A stretch of DNA of 64,000 nucleotides, taken from positions 1,984,001-2,048,000 of the forward strand of contig NZ_CP066776.1 of NCBI RefSeq assembly GCF_010681825.2, read 5' to 3'. Positions within the stretch are counted from its first letter, which is position 1, and each line of letters starts with the position of its first letter. Below, piece after piece: positions 8,997-17,961 of the stretch. Origin of the DNA: Sulfuriroseicoccus oceanibius (GTDB taxonomy: Bacteria > Verrucomicrobiota > Verrucomicrobiia > Verrucomicrobiales > SLCJ01). The notes under the pieces were generated by a model, which saw only the letters and a program-made list of their open reading frames with translations, was not told the DNA's origin and did not search any database. The position numbers were made by a program, and so were the translations under genes.

Positions 8997-9803
8997 TCAA
9001 TCTTTTGCGTGTGACGATTTGGTGGATTCCGGTTGTTTTGCCGGGGCGAATTGAATGGTCACCTTGGTGCCGACTTCCGGGATGACATCCGGATCTCCGA
9101 CCCAGGTTTGGCCGGCGACGTCTTCCTTGGGCAATGGGTTGAGGATGCAATCGTAGGCGAGTCGTGTACCGACCATGGCACCCCCCATGTCGGGAACTTT
9201 GGCCCCCATTTCCTCAGTCGATCCGGTGAAGACCCAGTAGTTGGACGCCTGAGAGTAGGGCACCCATTCCTCGGGTGTTGCTCCTTGGCGCACCAGCATG
9301 GATTCCAGCGGTGCGGTGTGGTCTTTGCCATCGACCGTCCAGCTCACAGTGACTTTGACGTGTGCTTTCGGGTTGGCGGGTGGGTACACCGGTGGTGGGA
9401 GTTTCTCTCCGGGGCGGTAGGGTTTGTCCAGCGGCTTGGCAAAGGTTTCCTGCGAGGTTTCGAAATGGTTGAGCAGGAGCGCGGTCTGAAGTTGGACCGG
9501 CAGGATTTCTGTGATGAAGATTGCCTCGTGGACACGTCCGTTGACGTGGGTGACGGGGAACTCGATCAGCCCTTCGGTCATGTTTACCTCCGCGGGGAAC
9601 GAGATCGTGCGCTTTTCTGCATCGATGGTGACTTCACCGATGCGGTAGATGTGATCCGCGACCTTTTCCGGCTGAACCAGCGCTTTGATCTCGGGTTTGG
9701 TGGCTGGGGCCTTCTCGGTGGTTCCCGCCGGAGCGTCGTCGTTGGCGGAGGCAACGACGGACGAGATCAGCAATGCGGCGGAGAGCGAGCGTGCGGGCAT
9801 CAT
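8997..9803 (-). CDS. Secreted YdjY-domain protein
   Basis: 268-269 residues from the ATGATG pair that starts a signal peptide (MPARSLSAALLISSVVASA). The open frame extends further upstream, but that part lacks any signal-like feature. After a Pro/Ala linker the segment HIYRIGEVTIDAEKRTISF and ITEILPVQLQTALLL matches the YdjY domain, a beta-rich domain of unknown function common in Planctomycetes and Verrucomicrobia. The C-terminal half is probably a second beta domain. It is first in a two-gene unit with the squalene-cyclase-fold protein and divergent from the NatAB-type exporter. Confidence 0.75.
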   Translation of the reverse strand: MMPARSLSAALLISSVVASANDDAPAGTTEKAPATKPEIKALVQPEKVADHIYRIGEVTIDAEKRTISFPAEVNMTEGLIEFPVTHVNGRVHEAIFITEILPVQLQTALLLNHFETSQETFAKPLDKPYRPGEKLPPPVYPPANPKAHVKVTVSWTVDGKDHTAPLESMLVRQGATPEEWVPYSQASNYWVFTGSTEEMGAKVPDMGGAMVGTRLAYDCILNPLPKEDVAGQTWVGDPDVIPEVGTKVTIQFAPAKQPESTKSSHAKD

Positions 9804-9903
9804 GAGGACAAGGTAAGCGGAGATTGGCGTGGGTGCAGATGAAAACGACGGTCGCAGGCTGATTTGTTCGTGTTCTGGGTTCGATTCCAAGCGTTGAATT
9901 CGG

Positions 9904-10704
9904 GTGATGGGCGCTTGTACGGCGGGCGGCGTGGTGCATGATGTCGGCGTGATTTCGCTGAGCCATGTAACCAAACAATTCCAAGCAACGCGCAAGGCGG
10001 ACGCTTGTGAGGCGGTGCGTGATGTGTCATTTGACGTCGAGAGTGGCAAGGTGACGTGTTTGCTCGGGCCGAATGGATCGGGCAAGACGACGTTGTTGCG
10101 GATGCTGGCGGGTGTGATGACGCCGACTGCCGGCGAAGTGGTGGTGGCAGGGCACCGGTTGCCGGGCGAGTTGGCCGAAGTCCAACGGGTCGTCGGTTTT
10201 GTGACGGGATCGACCCGGCTTTATGGCAAGCTTACCGGGCGCGAGATCTTGCGTTACTTTGGTAAATTGCACGGCATCGAGCGCAAGCCTCTCACCGCGA
10301 GGATCGCCGAGTTGATCGGGTTGCTGGACTTGGGAGAATTTATCGACAAGCGGGTGGACACGCTTTCGATGGGGATGCGCCAGCGGGTGTCGATCGCCCG
10401 GGCGCTGATCCACGACCCGCGCGTGGTGGTGCTCGACGAGCCGACCGCGGGGCTGGATATTTTGTCATCGCGTGCGCTGATGGATCTGATGCTCAGCTTA
10501 CGTGACCAGGGGCGGACGGTGCTTTGTTCGACCCATCTGATGGGTGAGGTGAGTTTGATCGCTGACCGTGTGGTGATCATCCACGAGGGAACGATTCGCT
10601 TCGACGGTGAGCTGACCGAGTTGTACGAGAAGGCGGGGGACCGCAACCTGGAGCATGCGTTTCTCGAGGTGCTTGGAATTGAAAAGAAGGAGGTGCAGGC
10701 GTGA
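9904..10704 (+). CDS. natA: ABC transporter ATP-binding protein, NatA-like
   Basis: 266 residues from the first ATG. A GTG at 9949 just before ISLSHVTKQF is an equally likely true start. Walker A is LLGPNGSGKTT, the signature LSMGMRQRVSIARAL, Walker B VVVLDEPTAGLD, with an H-loop in STHLMGE. Its length and sequence fit the NatA/CcmA group that powers ABC-2 exporters. The next gene, which starts inside its stop codon (GTGA overlap), is the NatB-like permease, so the two are translationally coupled. The exported substrate (sodium, a drug or another) cannot be told from sequence. Confidence 0.88.
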   Translation: MMGACTAGGVVHDVGVISLSHVTKQFQATRKADACEAVRDVSFDVESGKVTCLLGPNGSGKTTLLRMLAGVMTPTAGEVVVAGHRLPGELAEVQRVVGFVTGSTRLYGKLTGREILRYFGKLHGIERKPLTARIAELIGLLDLGEFIDKRVDTLSMGMRQRVSIARALIHDPRVVVLDEPTAGLDILSSRALMDLMLSLRDQGRTVLCSTHLMGEVSLIADRVVIIHEGTIRFDGELTELYEKAGDRNLEHAFLEVLGIEKKEVQA

Positions 10705-11882
10705 GTTCGTTTTCGATGGCTTGGACGGTTCTGCGCAAAGAGCTACTGGAAGCGTTGCGTGATCGGCGGACGATTGTGCTGACGATTTTCGTACCGTTGA
10801 TCCTGTACCCACTCATGGTCGGGTCGTTCGGTTTTTTCACTGGAAAAAAGCAGCTCGACGATCAGTCGCGGGCGCTGGCTGTTCGGGTCGCTGGTGATGG
10901 GGCGGATCAGGTGGAGTCGGTGCGTGCGGATCTGCAGCGGCTGTCGGATGCAGCGGGTGAGGATGCTCGTTATGTGGGGGCGGAGCATCCGCTGCGCCGC
11001 GGGGCGGATGCGGTGGTCCACGTGGCACCGGTACCTCACGGGCTGGCGCTCAATGTGGAATATCAATCGACTTCCGAGGGCCGGGCCACCCGGCTGCGGG
11101 TTGGTGAGACCCTCCGCGACCTGGTGCGGGAACATGAGGCCAGAAGGCTGGCCGAACTAGGGCTGGAGAAAGCCCAGATCGAGCCGATAACCGTGGTGTG
11201 GACTGATGTGGCAACGCCGGCGGTGGCGCATGGGCGCGAGGCTGCGGGGATGCTGGTCTACTTTTTGTTGTTCTTATCGTTCACGGCCTGTCTTTCCGTG
11301 GCGATCGACGTCGGTGCCGGGGAAAAAGAGCGCGGGACGATGGAGACCTTGCTGACCACTCCGGCCAACCGCGGGGCGTTGTTTGCCGGGAAGTTGATGG
11401 CGGTGGTGATTGTCGGTTGTTCGTCCGTTTTCTTTTCGGTGCTGGGAATGGGCGGGATGGTGATGTTCGGGGCGACGCAGAGTCCGCAGTTGGCAGCTTT
11501 GGTGGGGGGCTTGCTTCATTGGGAAGCGCTTGCAGTGGCGGTGCCGATGTTGTTGTCCGGAGTCTTGTTGTTAGCGTCGTCGACGCTGGCAATTTCGCTG
11601 CGGGCTGAAAGTGCGAAACAAGCGCAGGCAACGATTGCTCCGCTGCTGATGGTGGTGGTGATCGTGTTGATCGCGGGAGCGACGCCGGCGGTGCGCTTGG
11701 ACTGGAGCACGGTGTTTGTGCCGGTGTTGAACCTGGCATTGTCCGTGCGCGCATTGATCACAACCGAGGCGAACCAATGGGTGTTGATCGCAATTGCCGA
11801 GGTTGTAACGATCGCGGGGATCGTGGTGACGATCCGACTTGGAGCGAGAGCGTTGCGCAGCGAGAGGGTGTTAGGAAGGTAG
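10701..11882 (+). CDS. natB: ABC-2 family permease, NatB-like
   Basis: 393 residues, GTG start overlapping the natA-like stop by 4 bp. One membrane helix lies near 26-46, followed by a soluble domain of about 125 residues. Five more helices follow at about 176-200, 222-255, 275-300, 315-335 and 360-380. The DVGAGEKERGTMETLLTTP motif after the second helix is characteristic of NatB/ABC-2 permeases. Together with the preceding ATPase it forms a half-size exporter that probably works as a dimer. A repeat begins within a few bases of the stop. Confidence 0.85.
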   Translation: MSSFSMAWTVLRKELLEALRDRRTIVLTIFVPLILYPLMVGSFGFFTGKKQLDDQSRALAVRVAGDGADQVESVRADLQRLSDAAGEDARYVGAEHPLRRGADAVVHVAPVPHGLALNVEYQSTSEGRATRLRVGETLRDLVREHEARRLAELGLEKAQIEPITVVWTDVATPAVAHGREAAGMLVYFLLFLSFTACLSVAIDVGAGEKERGTMETLLTTPANRGALFAGKLMAVVIVGCSSVFFSVLGMGGMVMFGATQSPQLAALVGGLLHWEALAVAVPMLLSGVLLLASSTLAISLRAESAKQAQATIAPLLMVVVIVLIAGATPAVRLDWSTVFVPVLNLALSVRALITTEANQWVLIAIAEVVTIAGIVVTIRLGARALRSERVLGR

Positions 11883-12345
11883 AGTTTGCTAGTGTGCTCG
11901 TTTGCAGTTTTCAGTGGGGATGAGAACTGCGGTGGTGTTTTCGACGGCCGGCGGGTGGCCGGGTGAGCGCGACGGAATCGGTGGCTTGGCCGGTTGGGGG
12001 AAGTCGGGAAGTCGGGATAGGACGGATAGGACGGATAGGACGGATAGGACGGATAGGACGGATAGGACGGATAGGACGGATAGGACGGATAGGACGGATA
12101 GGACGGATAGGACGGATAGGACAGGCGGCGTGAGGGAGGATGTCGACAGGAATGTCGACCGACCAGCGACGGGTGGCTGTGGCGAGTGCCTCGAATTGGA
12201 GGCTATCTGTGACCATCTGCGAGCATCTGTGGCCTTGATGTGCAAGCGAATGCTCGCTGCGTTCGGGGGGGATCGAGTCGACGGGGACGTCGAGCCTCCA
12301 AGGGGACGTGATCCTCCAAACGGAGCGAAGGGCTGAGCGACTCAT
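11883..12345. repeat. Dispersed ~300-bp repeat, copy C, interrupted by a minisatellite
   Basis: It starts with the same TTTGCAGTTTTCAG motif as copy A. It then has CTTGGCCGGTTGG, the 9-bp array (listed separately), GATGTCGACAGGAATGTCGAC, ATCTGTGACCATCTGCGAGC and a GTCGACGGGGACGTCGAG hairpin near 12275. The whole gap between natB and the helicase gene is this material and it shows no credible gene. Confidence 0.75.
12016..12122. repeat. 9-bp minisatellite (GATAGGACG)n, about 12 copies
   Basis: An essentially perfect 9-bp array. Because 9 is a multiple of 3 it stays open in all frames and reads Asp-Arg-Thr or Val-Leu-Ser repeats. That explains the long open frames here, which have no other coding signs. 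Confidence 0.95.
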
Positions 12346-12372
12346 CTGTGACCATCCGCGAGCATCTGTGGC

Positions 12373-14850
12373 CTATACACGGACGAGCTTGAGATTGGCG
12401 GGGCGTTGGAGGTCGTGGGGCAGGGCTGGGGCGAGGTTGAGGCGGGAGTCATCGCCGAAGCGCTCGAGGATATCTGCGGCGCAGTGTTGGAGTTCGCGCC
12501 AGCGTTCCCAATCGTAGTCGGGCGCGTGGTGGATGTGGCGCATGAGTGAGAGCCATTCGATGCGGGCGCGTTCGAGGTCACCGGGCCCGAGTTGGTCGAG
12601 CTGGTTGAAGTCGGGACGTCGACCGTCGAGCAGCCAGGCCATCAGGCAATCCGCGGCACCTTCGCCGAAGCCGGGGGGAAGTCCGAGTTCCAGATAGCCG
12701 GGGTAATTCAGCGCACCGTAATGTTTGCGGCAGACGGCGCCCAGGCGGTCGGCTCCTTCCGACGCCACATCGGTGAAGCGGTGGCCGGCGCGCAGGTTGG
12801 CCAAATGCCAGACGAGTTCGCTGCAGAGGTAATCGCTTTCTTCGAGTGCCGCTGCGATTGCCAGCCCCTCGCCGCGTTGGAAAAACGAAAAGACCACACC
12901 GCGTCGGGTGGGGACGCCGTGGTGGTCGATCAGTGCCAAGCGTCGCCACGCGCGCAGTGGTGAGTTGGCTGGTGCAGTGCGCACATCGCCGGTTTCCGGG
13001 TCGATGAAATCAGTGACCGAGTCGAGTTCGCGGACGCGTTGCGGTGGATCGAGCAATGCTTTGCCGTGGCTGTCGTGGATGGCTTCGACCCGGATATTGG
13101 CCAGATCGAAGATGCCGGTGATGGTGGTGGGCTGGACGATCAGGTCGTGCAACTGGAGCCCAGGCGTGGTGCGTGCCACTTGTTTTGCGAGTTGCTTCGC
13201 CAACTGTGGCCCATCGGCGTGGGTGCCGAGCAGGCGTTGGTTGAGCTTGGCGAACTTACGCACCGCCTTGGTAGCGCGGAAGCCATCGGGGTGATCCTGA
13301 TCCCCGGACGAGGTGGCGAGGACGACGTGTTTGACGTAGCGCCAGCCGGTGGAGGACGATTTGCTTTCGAGTCGCTTGATCACGCCGAGAGCGAAGTGAG
13401 CATCGACGACGGCAGAGAGTTGGAGTGAGGGTTTCCAGCCGCGCTTGGTTTTGCTGAGGCAGCGCGCCAATGGGGTGAGCTCCGGCTCGTCCTCGATGGC
13501 ATCCCATTCGCCCGAGCTGGCGAGGATCTCGCGTCGTTTCGGAGCGGTGGCGTAGGGGGACTTCTCCTCGCTGGGAGCGTGCGTTTCTTCGGTGTCGCTT
13601 TCCTCAAACCCGAGGCGGATGGTTTGTTCGCTGAACAAGCGGGCACAAAGCTCCGTGGCAGCGGCAAAGGGAGATCCGCCGTGGGCTGCCTCGCGGTCCA
13701 TGATGCGCAACAGAGTCGGCCAGTCGACGACGTTGGTGCGGCGCAGAGCCTCGGCGTGGCCGTCGGCTGGTTTTGGTGAGTCTCTGGTGGTGATGACGTA
13801 GCCTTGTTCGTCCAATCCACGGCGTCCGGCGCGGCCGAACATTTGGAGCAATTCGTCCGGCGCGATGTGGCGGATGTACGGGCCTTCGCGGTAACTGCGA
13901 GCGGTGACAAAGACCGAACGTACCGAGAAGTTGATGCCCGCGGCGAGGCCGGTGGTCGCCACGATCACGCGCAGCTGACCGGCTTTTGCCAAGGGTTCGA
14001 TCAAGCCGGCGCGCACCGGATAAGGCAGGCCGCTGTGATGGTAGGCGACCCGTTTGCCCAGCAGCGAGACCAGCTCGGCCGGGCAGTCCTTGCGTCCGTG
14101 CTGGGGTACGTTGAGCGGTTTGTCCTCGGGTAGTGCTGATGCGATCTGACGGGCGATCTTTTCCGCGTTGCGGCGGTGGGGCGCGAAGATCAACAATGGC
14201 GCCATGTCGCTCATGCAGACGCCGACGGCGAGCTTGGGCAGCAATCCAGTGATGGATTTGGGTGCGAAACGAGGGAGCAGTTCGACGGGTTGTTCGTCGA
14301 GGGGGACGGGGCGTTCGCTGACGCGGACCAACTTCGGGCTGCGGCCGATGCGCTCCATCCACGCGGTGATGTGCTGTGGGTTGGCGACCGATCCGCTGAG
14401 CAGGAGCAACTGGGTGTCCTGAGGGGCGAGCGCGATCATCAGCTCGTAGTTCAAGCCGCGCACGCGGTTGGCGATCATTTGGTACTCGTCGATGACCAGC
14501 AGCGCGGGGCCATTGCCGTCGATGATTTGTTCGCGCAGGGTTTCGAGCGTGGCGACGACGACCGGGGCGTTGATGTTTTTGGCGACGTCACCGGTGGCGA
14601 TGCCGCAGTTCCAGCCTTTGCGGGTCCACTCGGTGAACTTGTCATTGGCGAGCGCGCGGGTGGGGACGGTGTAGACGGCTTGTCCCTGGATGTCGCGGGC
14701 TTCGACGAGCAACTCAAAGATCTTGGTTTTGCCGGCGCCGGTGGGGGCATCGACGACGACGTCGTGGCCCGAGCGCAGGGCGTGCACGGCGTCTTGCTGC
14801 CAGATGTCCGGGATTTCCAGCGCACTGAGGTTGGCAAATGGGTCGTCCAT
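12373..14850 (-). CDS. Ski2-like DEAD/DEAH-box helicase
   Basis: 825 residues. Motif I is APTGAGKT (about 35-42), Ia TRALANDKF, motif II LLVIDEYQM (DEYQ rather than DEVH/DEAH), motif III LLSGSVA, and motif VI QMFGRAGRRG. The middle motif VATTGLAAGINF is typical of Ski2/Brr2/Hel308 enzymes. The C-terminal about 400 residues carry no domain I recognise and may be a winged-helix/ratchet part. It probably translocates on RNA or single-stranded DNA using ATP. It is a lone gene; the DEYQ box and unannotated C-terminal half leave its pathway open. Confidence 0.85.
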   Translation of the reverse strand: MDDPFANLSALEIPDIWQQDAVHALRSGHDVVVDAPTGAGKTKIFELLVEARDIQGQAVYTVPTRALANDKFTEWTRKGWNCGIATGDVAKNINAPVVVATLETLREQIIDGNGPALLVIDEYQMIANRVRGLNYELMIALAPQDTQLLLLSGSVANPQHITAWMERIGRSPKLVRVSERPVPLDEQPVELLPRFAPKSITGLLPKLAVGVCMSDMAPLLIFAPHRRNAEKIARQIASALPEDKPLNVPQHGRKDCPAELVSLLGKRVAYHHSGLPYPVRAGLIEPLAKAGQLRVIVATTGLAAGINFSVRSVFVTARSYREGPYIRHIAPDELLQMFGRAGRRGLDEQGYVITTRDSPKPADGHAEALRRTNVVDWPTLLRIMDREAAHGGSPFAAATELCARLFSEQTIRLGFEESDTEETHAPSEEKSPYATAPKRREILASSGEWDAIEDEPELTPLARCLSKTKRGWKPSLQLSAVVDAHFALGVIKRLESKSSSTGWRYVKHVVLATSSGDQDHPDGFRATKAVRKFAKLNQRLLGTHADGPQLAKQLAKQVARTTPGLQLHDLIVQPTTITGIFDLANIRVEAIHDSHGKALLDPPQRVRELDSVTDFIDPETGDVRTAPANSPLRAWRRLALIDHHGVPTRRGVVFSFFQRGEGLAIAAALEESDYLCSELVWHLANLRAGHRFTDVASEGADRLGAVCRKHYGALNYPGYLELGLPPGFGEGAADCLMAWLLDGRRPDFNQLDQLGPGDLERARIEWLSLMRHIHHAPDYDWERWRELQHCAADILERFGDDSRLNLAPALPHDLQRPANLKLVRV

Positions 14851-14877
14851 TGAGGTAGAGGCTGCGATATGATTCGA

Positions 14878-14928
14878 TGCTCACGCAGAGACGCTGAGGC
14901 GCAGAGTGATGGGGGGGGCGCTAAGCTT
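14878..14928. repeat. Short palindromic repeat with poly-G tract
   Basis: CTCACGCAGAGACGCTGAGG, with GCGCAGAG, is the reverse-type copy of the CTTTGCGTCTCTGCGTGAG motif seen in the tandem repeat near 1500. A run of eight Gs follows at about 14911-14918. The rest of the space to 15019 holds a fragment ending in CCGGCCCACCAGCGCG, like the dispersed hairpin family. Confidence 0.45.
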
Positions 14929-15019
14929 GGAGGTGAGGGACGTGGGCAAGAATAACATTCCGCCGGCGATTTGGCGGGTTGTGGGAGGTTACGAATGCCG
15001 GCCCACCAGCGCGTTGGGG

Positions 15020-15967
15020 CTATGCCTTTGAGGCGTCGCGCAGGGCTTGGCGCATGACGTGGATGTCCGGATCCTGGCCGAACCAGATGGCGAATGCGGC
15101 GGCGCCCTGATGGAGGAGCATGTCGCTGCCATTGGCGATGCGCGCGCCATTGCCCTCCGCGGCACGCAGCAGCGGGGTTTTCGGCGGGGCGTAGATCATG
15201 TCGAAGACAAGATGGTGCGGCAGGATCATCTGAGCGGGGAGCGGGGAGCCTTCACCTGGTTTCATGCCAACCGATGTCGCGTTGATGATGAGGTCGGTTT
15301 CCTCGAGTTCTTCCGCGAGTCGGCCTGGTTCGTCGAGTCCCACCGCGCACAAGCGCTCGGTGGCGCCGTGGAGTTTGTCGTCGGTGAAGTGTGGGCGCAG
15401 TTGCTCTTCGAGCTCCTGGATTTTGCTGACCGTGCGGTTGATGAGCACGAGGCGTTCGCATTGGTCGAGCGCGCATTTCACCGCGGCGGCGCGACCGGCT
15501 CCGCCACCGGCACCGACGATGGTGATGCGCAGGTCACGCAAGTCGATGCGGAAGGCATCGCGGATGGCTTCGGCCATGCCGATGCCGTCTGTGTTGAAGG
15601 CGTAGGTTTTGCCGTCGTCGGCGAAGAGAATGGTATTGGCGGCGCCCATGGCGGTGGCGGCGTCGTCTGCGACATCGGCGGCGGCCAGTGCGGTGGCCTT
15701 GTGGGGCACGGTGACATTGACGCCGATGAACCCGAGGGCCCGCAGTTGAGCGAAGAGAGATTCAAACGAGTCGACGCTGGCTGGGACGTGGAGTTTGACG
15801 TAGCGGGCGTTGATCCCTGCTTTGTCGAGCGCGGGTTGGTGCATGGCCGGCGAGAGCGAGTGGGCCACGGGATCGCCAATCACCGCGAGACGCGGAGCCG
15901 GATCGGTGGGGGCTTTGCCGGAGGCCTGCCAGGAATTGAGGTCGTCGAGGGTGAGAAGGGTGCTCAT
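15020..15967 (-). CDS. aroE: Shikimate dehydrogenase
   Basis: 315 residues from the ATG of MSTLLTLDDL; a TTG 14 codons upstream is less likely. It catalyses NADPH-dependent reduction of 3-dehydroshikimate to shikimate in aromatic amino acid synthesis. SLSP (37-40) and NVTVPHK with catalytic Lys90 bind substrate, NTDG (about 125-128) holds the catalytic Asp, and VGAGGGAGRA (151-160) with NRT (177-179) is the NADP-binding loop. It is somewhat longer than the usual 270-285 because of an N-terminal extension. It is a single gene, not in an aro cluster here. Confidence 0.93.
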   Translation of the reverse strand: MSTLLTLDDLNSWQASGKAPTDPAPRLAVIGDPVAHSLSPAMHQPALDKAGINARYVKLHVPASVDSFESLFAQLRALGFIGVNVTVPHKATALAAADVADDAATAMGAANTILFADDGKTYAFNTDGIGMAEAIRDAFRIDLRDLRITIVGAGGGAGRAAAVKCALDQCERLVLINRTVSKIQELEEQLRPHFTDDKLHGATERLCAVGLDEPGRLAEELEETDLIINATSVGMKPGEGSPLPAQMILPHHLVFDMIYAPPKTPLLRAAEGNGARIANGSDMLLHQGAAAFAIWFGQDPDIHVMRQALRDASKA

Positions 15968-16150
15968 GATGGGAGGGGATCGCGCTCGATGGTTGGCTAG
16001 GATGATCAACGGTTTGCCTGGAAATGCAAGATCGGGAGCGGTTGGGGATCGGTACTTGTTTAGTGGGGCTGGATAATGCTAGAAACGCCAAGCCTGTCGA
16101 CTCCTTGTGCAGGCAGTGCTCAAGCTTAATACTTAACAAGACAAACAATA

Positions 16151-16651
16151 ATGAATCAGCAAGCAATGCCACCCGTTCCCCAGCAGAAGAGTGGCGCCGG
16201 CAAATGGTTGATGGGCTGTGGGATTGCAGCAATCGTCGTGCTCATTGCGGTGGGCGGACTCGCCTGGTGGGGGATCAGCAAAGCCAAGGATTTTGCCAAG
16301 GATTTTGCCAACGAGTGGGGAGACAATTTTCCCGTTGGAATGGCTGCCATGGCGGTGAAGTTTGATCCGCAGTATGAGCTGCGCGAAAAGGATCCGGCTG
16401 CGGGTACTCTGACGGTAGAGAACAAATCGACCGGTGAGGTTTCCGTGTGGCGCATGGGAGGATCTGATGAGGAGAACAAAACCTTTTATATGATCGACGA
16501 CAAAGGGCGCCGTGTGGACATGAAGCAAGGCGAGCACAGCCCTGGGGAATCGATCTTCACGGTGGGTGAGGTGATTGAGACCTCCGAGCCATCTGCTGCA
16601 GATGGCGGAGTAGACGCTACGACCGGGGAAGATCCGGCGCCGATGCCCTAA
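16151..16651 (+). CDS. Single-pass membrane protein of unknown function
   Basis: 166 residues. A short Pro/Gln-rich N-terminus (NQQAMPPVPQQKSGAGK) is followed by one hydrophobic helix (residues about 18-42, LMGCGIAAIVVLIAVGGLAWW) and a polar domain that ends in an acidic, probably disordered tail. The N-terminal pattern of a Pro/Gln-rich tip before a GKWLMGCG-type helix is common in small Verrucomicrobia/Planctomycetes membrane proteins. It lies upstream of pdxJ with a 112-bp gap and may or may not be co-transcribed. The family is not recognised. Confidence 0.6.
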   Translation: MNQQAMPPVPQQKSGAGKWLMGCGIAAIVVLIAVGGLAWWGISKAKDFAKDFANEWGDNFPVGMAAMAVKFDPQYELREKDPAAGTLTVENKSTGEVSVWRMGGSDEENKTFYMIDDKGRRVDMKQGEHSPGESIFTVGEVIETSEPSAADGGVDATTGEDPAPMP

Positions 16652-16763
16652 TACCATTTAAGCGGTCAATCTGAATAAGCGCTGCTTGTCGATCTGTGCA
16701 GCTTTTCCCTACGGGCGGTGATCTTCTGATTGCCGCCCGATTTTTGTGGGCCGATAGTGTGGG

Positions 16764-17549
16764 ATGCAATCCGAGACGAACACTGGATCCCAACCACTGA
16801 AACTTGGTGTGAACATCGACCACGTGGCGACCCTGCGTCAGGCCCGTTACGCGACGATGCTCGACAACCACAATGCCGAGCCCAATGTCGTGATGGCCGC
16901 ATTTGCCGCGGTGGAAGGCGGTGCCGACTCGATTACCATGCATCCGCGTGCGGATGGCCGCCACGTCCAGCTCAGCGATGTGGAAGCCGTGCGTGCCGAG
17001 GTGGATGTGCCATTGAACATGGAAATGGGCAACACCCCGGAAATGGTCGAGGCCGCCCTGCGCATCAAGCCCGACTACGTTTGCCTGGTGCCGGAAACGC
17101 GTGAGGAACTGACCACCGAGGGCGGACTGGATGTGGTGACGCATGCCGCGGCGTTGCGCGAATCGTTGCCGAAGCTTCAGGCTGCTGGGATCGAGGTGAG
17201 TTTGTTCATCGACCCGGTGGACGAGCACGTGCGGATGGCGGCGGAACTGGGTGCGGAAATGATTGAGCTTCACACCGGGGCGTTTGCCAACCACTTGGGT
17301 GAGGAGCGCGAGGCCGAGCTTGAAAGGTTGAAGGCAGCGGCTGAGCTCGGACATTCGTTGGGCTTGCAGGTGAATGCGGGTCACGGGATCAACTACCAGA
17401 ATCTGGAGGATTTGTTTGCCGTGCCGCATTTGGCTGAGCTGAATATCGGACACACTTTGGTGTCGCGCTCGGTTTTCGTTGGGTTGGTGGAAGCGGTGCG
17501 TGAAATGCGTGAGGGGATGGATGCTTACCCAACCGGAGGCAACGCGTGA
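16764..17549 (+). CDS. pdxJ: Pyridoxine 5'-phosphate synthase
   Basis: 261 residues. It condenses 1-deoxyxylulose 5-phosphate with 3-amino-2-oxopropyl phosphate to give pyridoxine 5'-phosphate (DXP-dependent B6 route). LGVNIDHVATLRQAR (14-28) is the conserved start. The active-site loop reads HPRADGRH, where many PdxJ have HLREDRRH; the His and first Arg are kept. NMEMGNTPEM, PETREELTTEGGLD and GHGINYQN follow the family. The stop overlaps the acpS start by 4 bp (GTGA), the same pdxJ-acpS order known from many bacteria. Confidence 0.95.
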   Translation: MQSETNTGSQPLKLGVNIDHVATLRQARYATMLDNHNAEPNVVMAAFAAVEGGADSITMHPRADGRHVQLSDVEAVRAEVDVPLNMEMGNTPEMVEAALRIKPDYVCLVPETREELTTEGGLDVVTHAAALRESLPKLQAAGIEVSLFIDPVDEHVRMAAELGAEMIELHTGAFANHLGEEREAELERLKAAAELGHSLGLQVNAGHGINYQNLEDLFAVPHLAELNIGHTLVSRSVFVGLVEAVREMREGMDAYPTGGNA

Positions 17550-17932
17550 CCGCAGGCGTGCGTGGCATTGGGATCGACTTGATCGAAGTCGAGCGGATTC
17601 GTCGTGGGCTTGAGCGTCACGGCGAGCGATTTGTCGCGCGCGTGCTGACTGAGGTCGAGCGTGGTTATTGTTTGCCGATGGCGGACCCTGCGCCGCATGT
17701 GGCGGCACGGTTTGCGGCGAAAGAAGCGGTGGCCAAAGCGTTGGGCACCGGGATTGGTGCCGGCGTGCACTTGAATGAAATCGGCGTCGTGCGTGATGAC
17801 GCGGGTGCGCCGTCGATCGAGCTGAGCGGCGAGACCGCGGAGACATTTGCCACCATGGGCGGCGGCCGGATGTTGATTGCGCTAAGCCATACGAAAGACC
17901 ACGCGATCGCGCAGGCGATGTGGGTGGGGTGA
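17546..17932 (+). CDS. acpS: Holo-[acyl-carrier-protein] synthase
   Basis: 128 residues, GTG start inside the pdxJ stop. It transfers 4'-phosphopantetheine from CoA to a serine of acyl carrier protein. GIDLIEVERI (8-17) contains the Mg-binding Asp, RFAAKEAVAKALGTGI the second metal-ligand Glu and CoA-binding Lys, and SHTKDHAIAQAM the C-terminal family block. Translational coupling with pdxJ is likely. Confidence 0.94.
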   Translation: MTAGVRGIGIDLIEVERIRRGLERHGERFVARVLTEVERGYCLPMADPAPHVAARFAAKEAVAKALGTGIGAGVHLNEIGVVRDDAGAPSIELSGETAETFATMGGGRMLIALSHTKDHAIAQAMWVG

Positions 17933-17961
17933 TGGCCGCGACGGTCATGAAGAACGACGAC

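Noticed and set aside
9866-9892. tRNA T-arm-like GTTCGATTCC
   Set aside because: Flanking bases do not form a T stem, and no acceptor or anticodon arm is found.
11889-12345. Frames giving Asp-Arg-Thr or Val-Leu-Ser repeats
   Set aside because: They come from the 9-bp array, which never makes a stop codon; no signal or start context.
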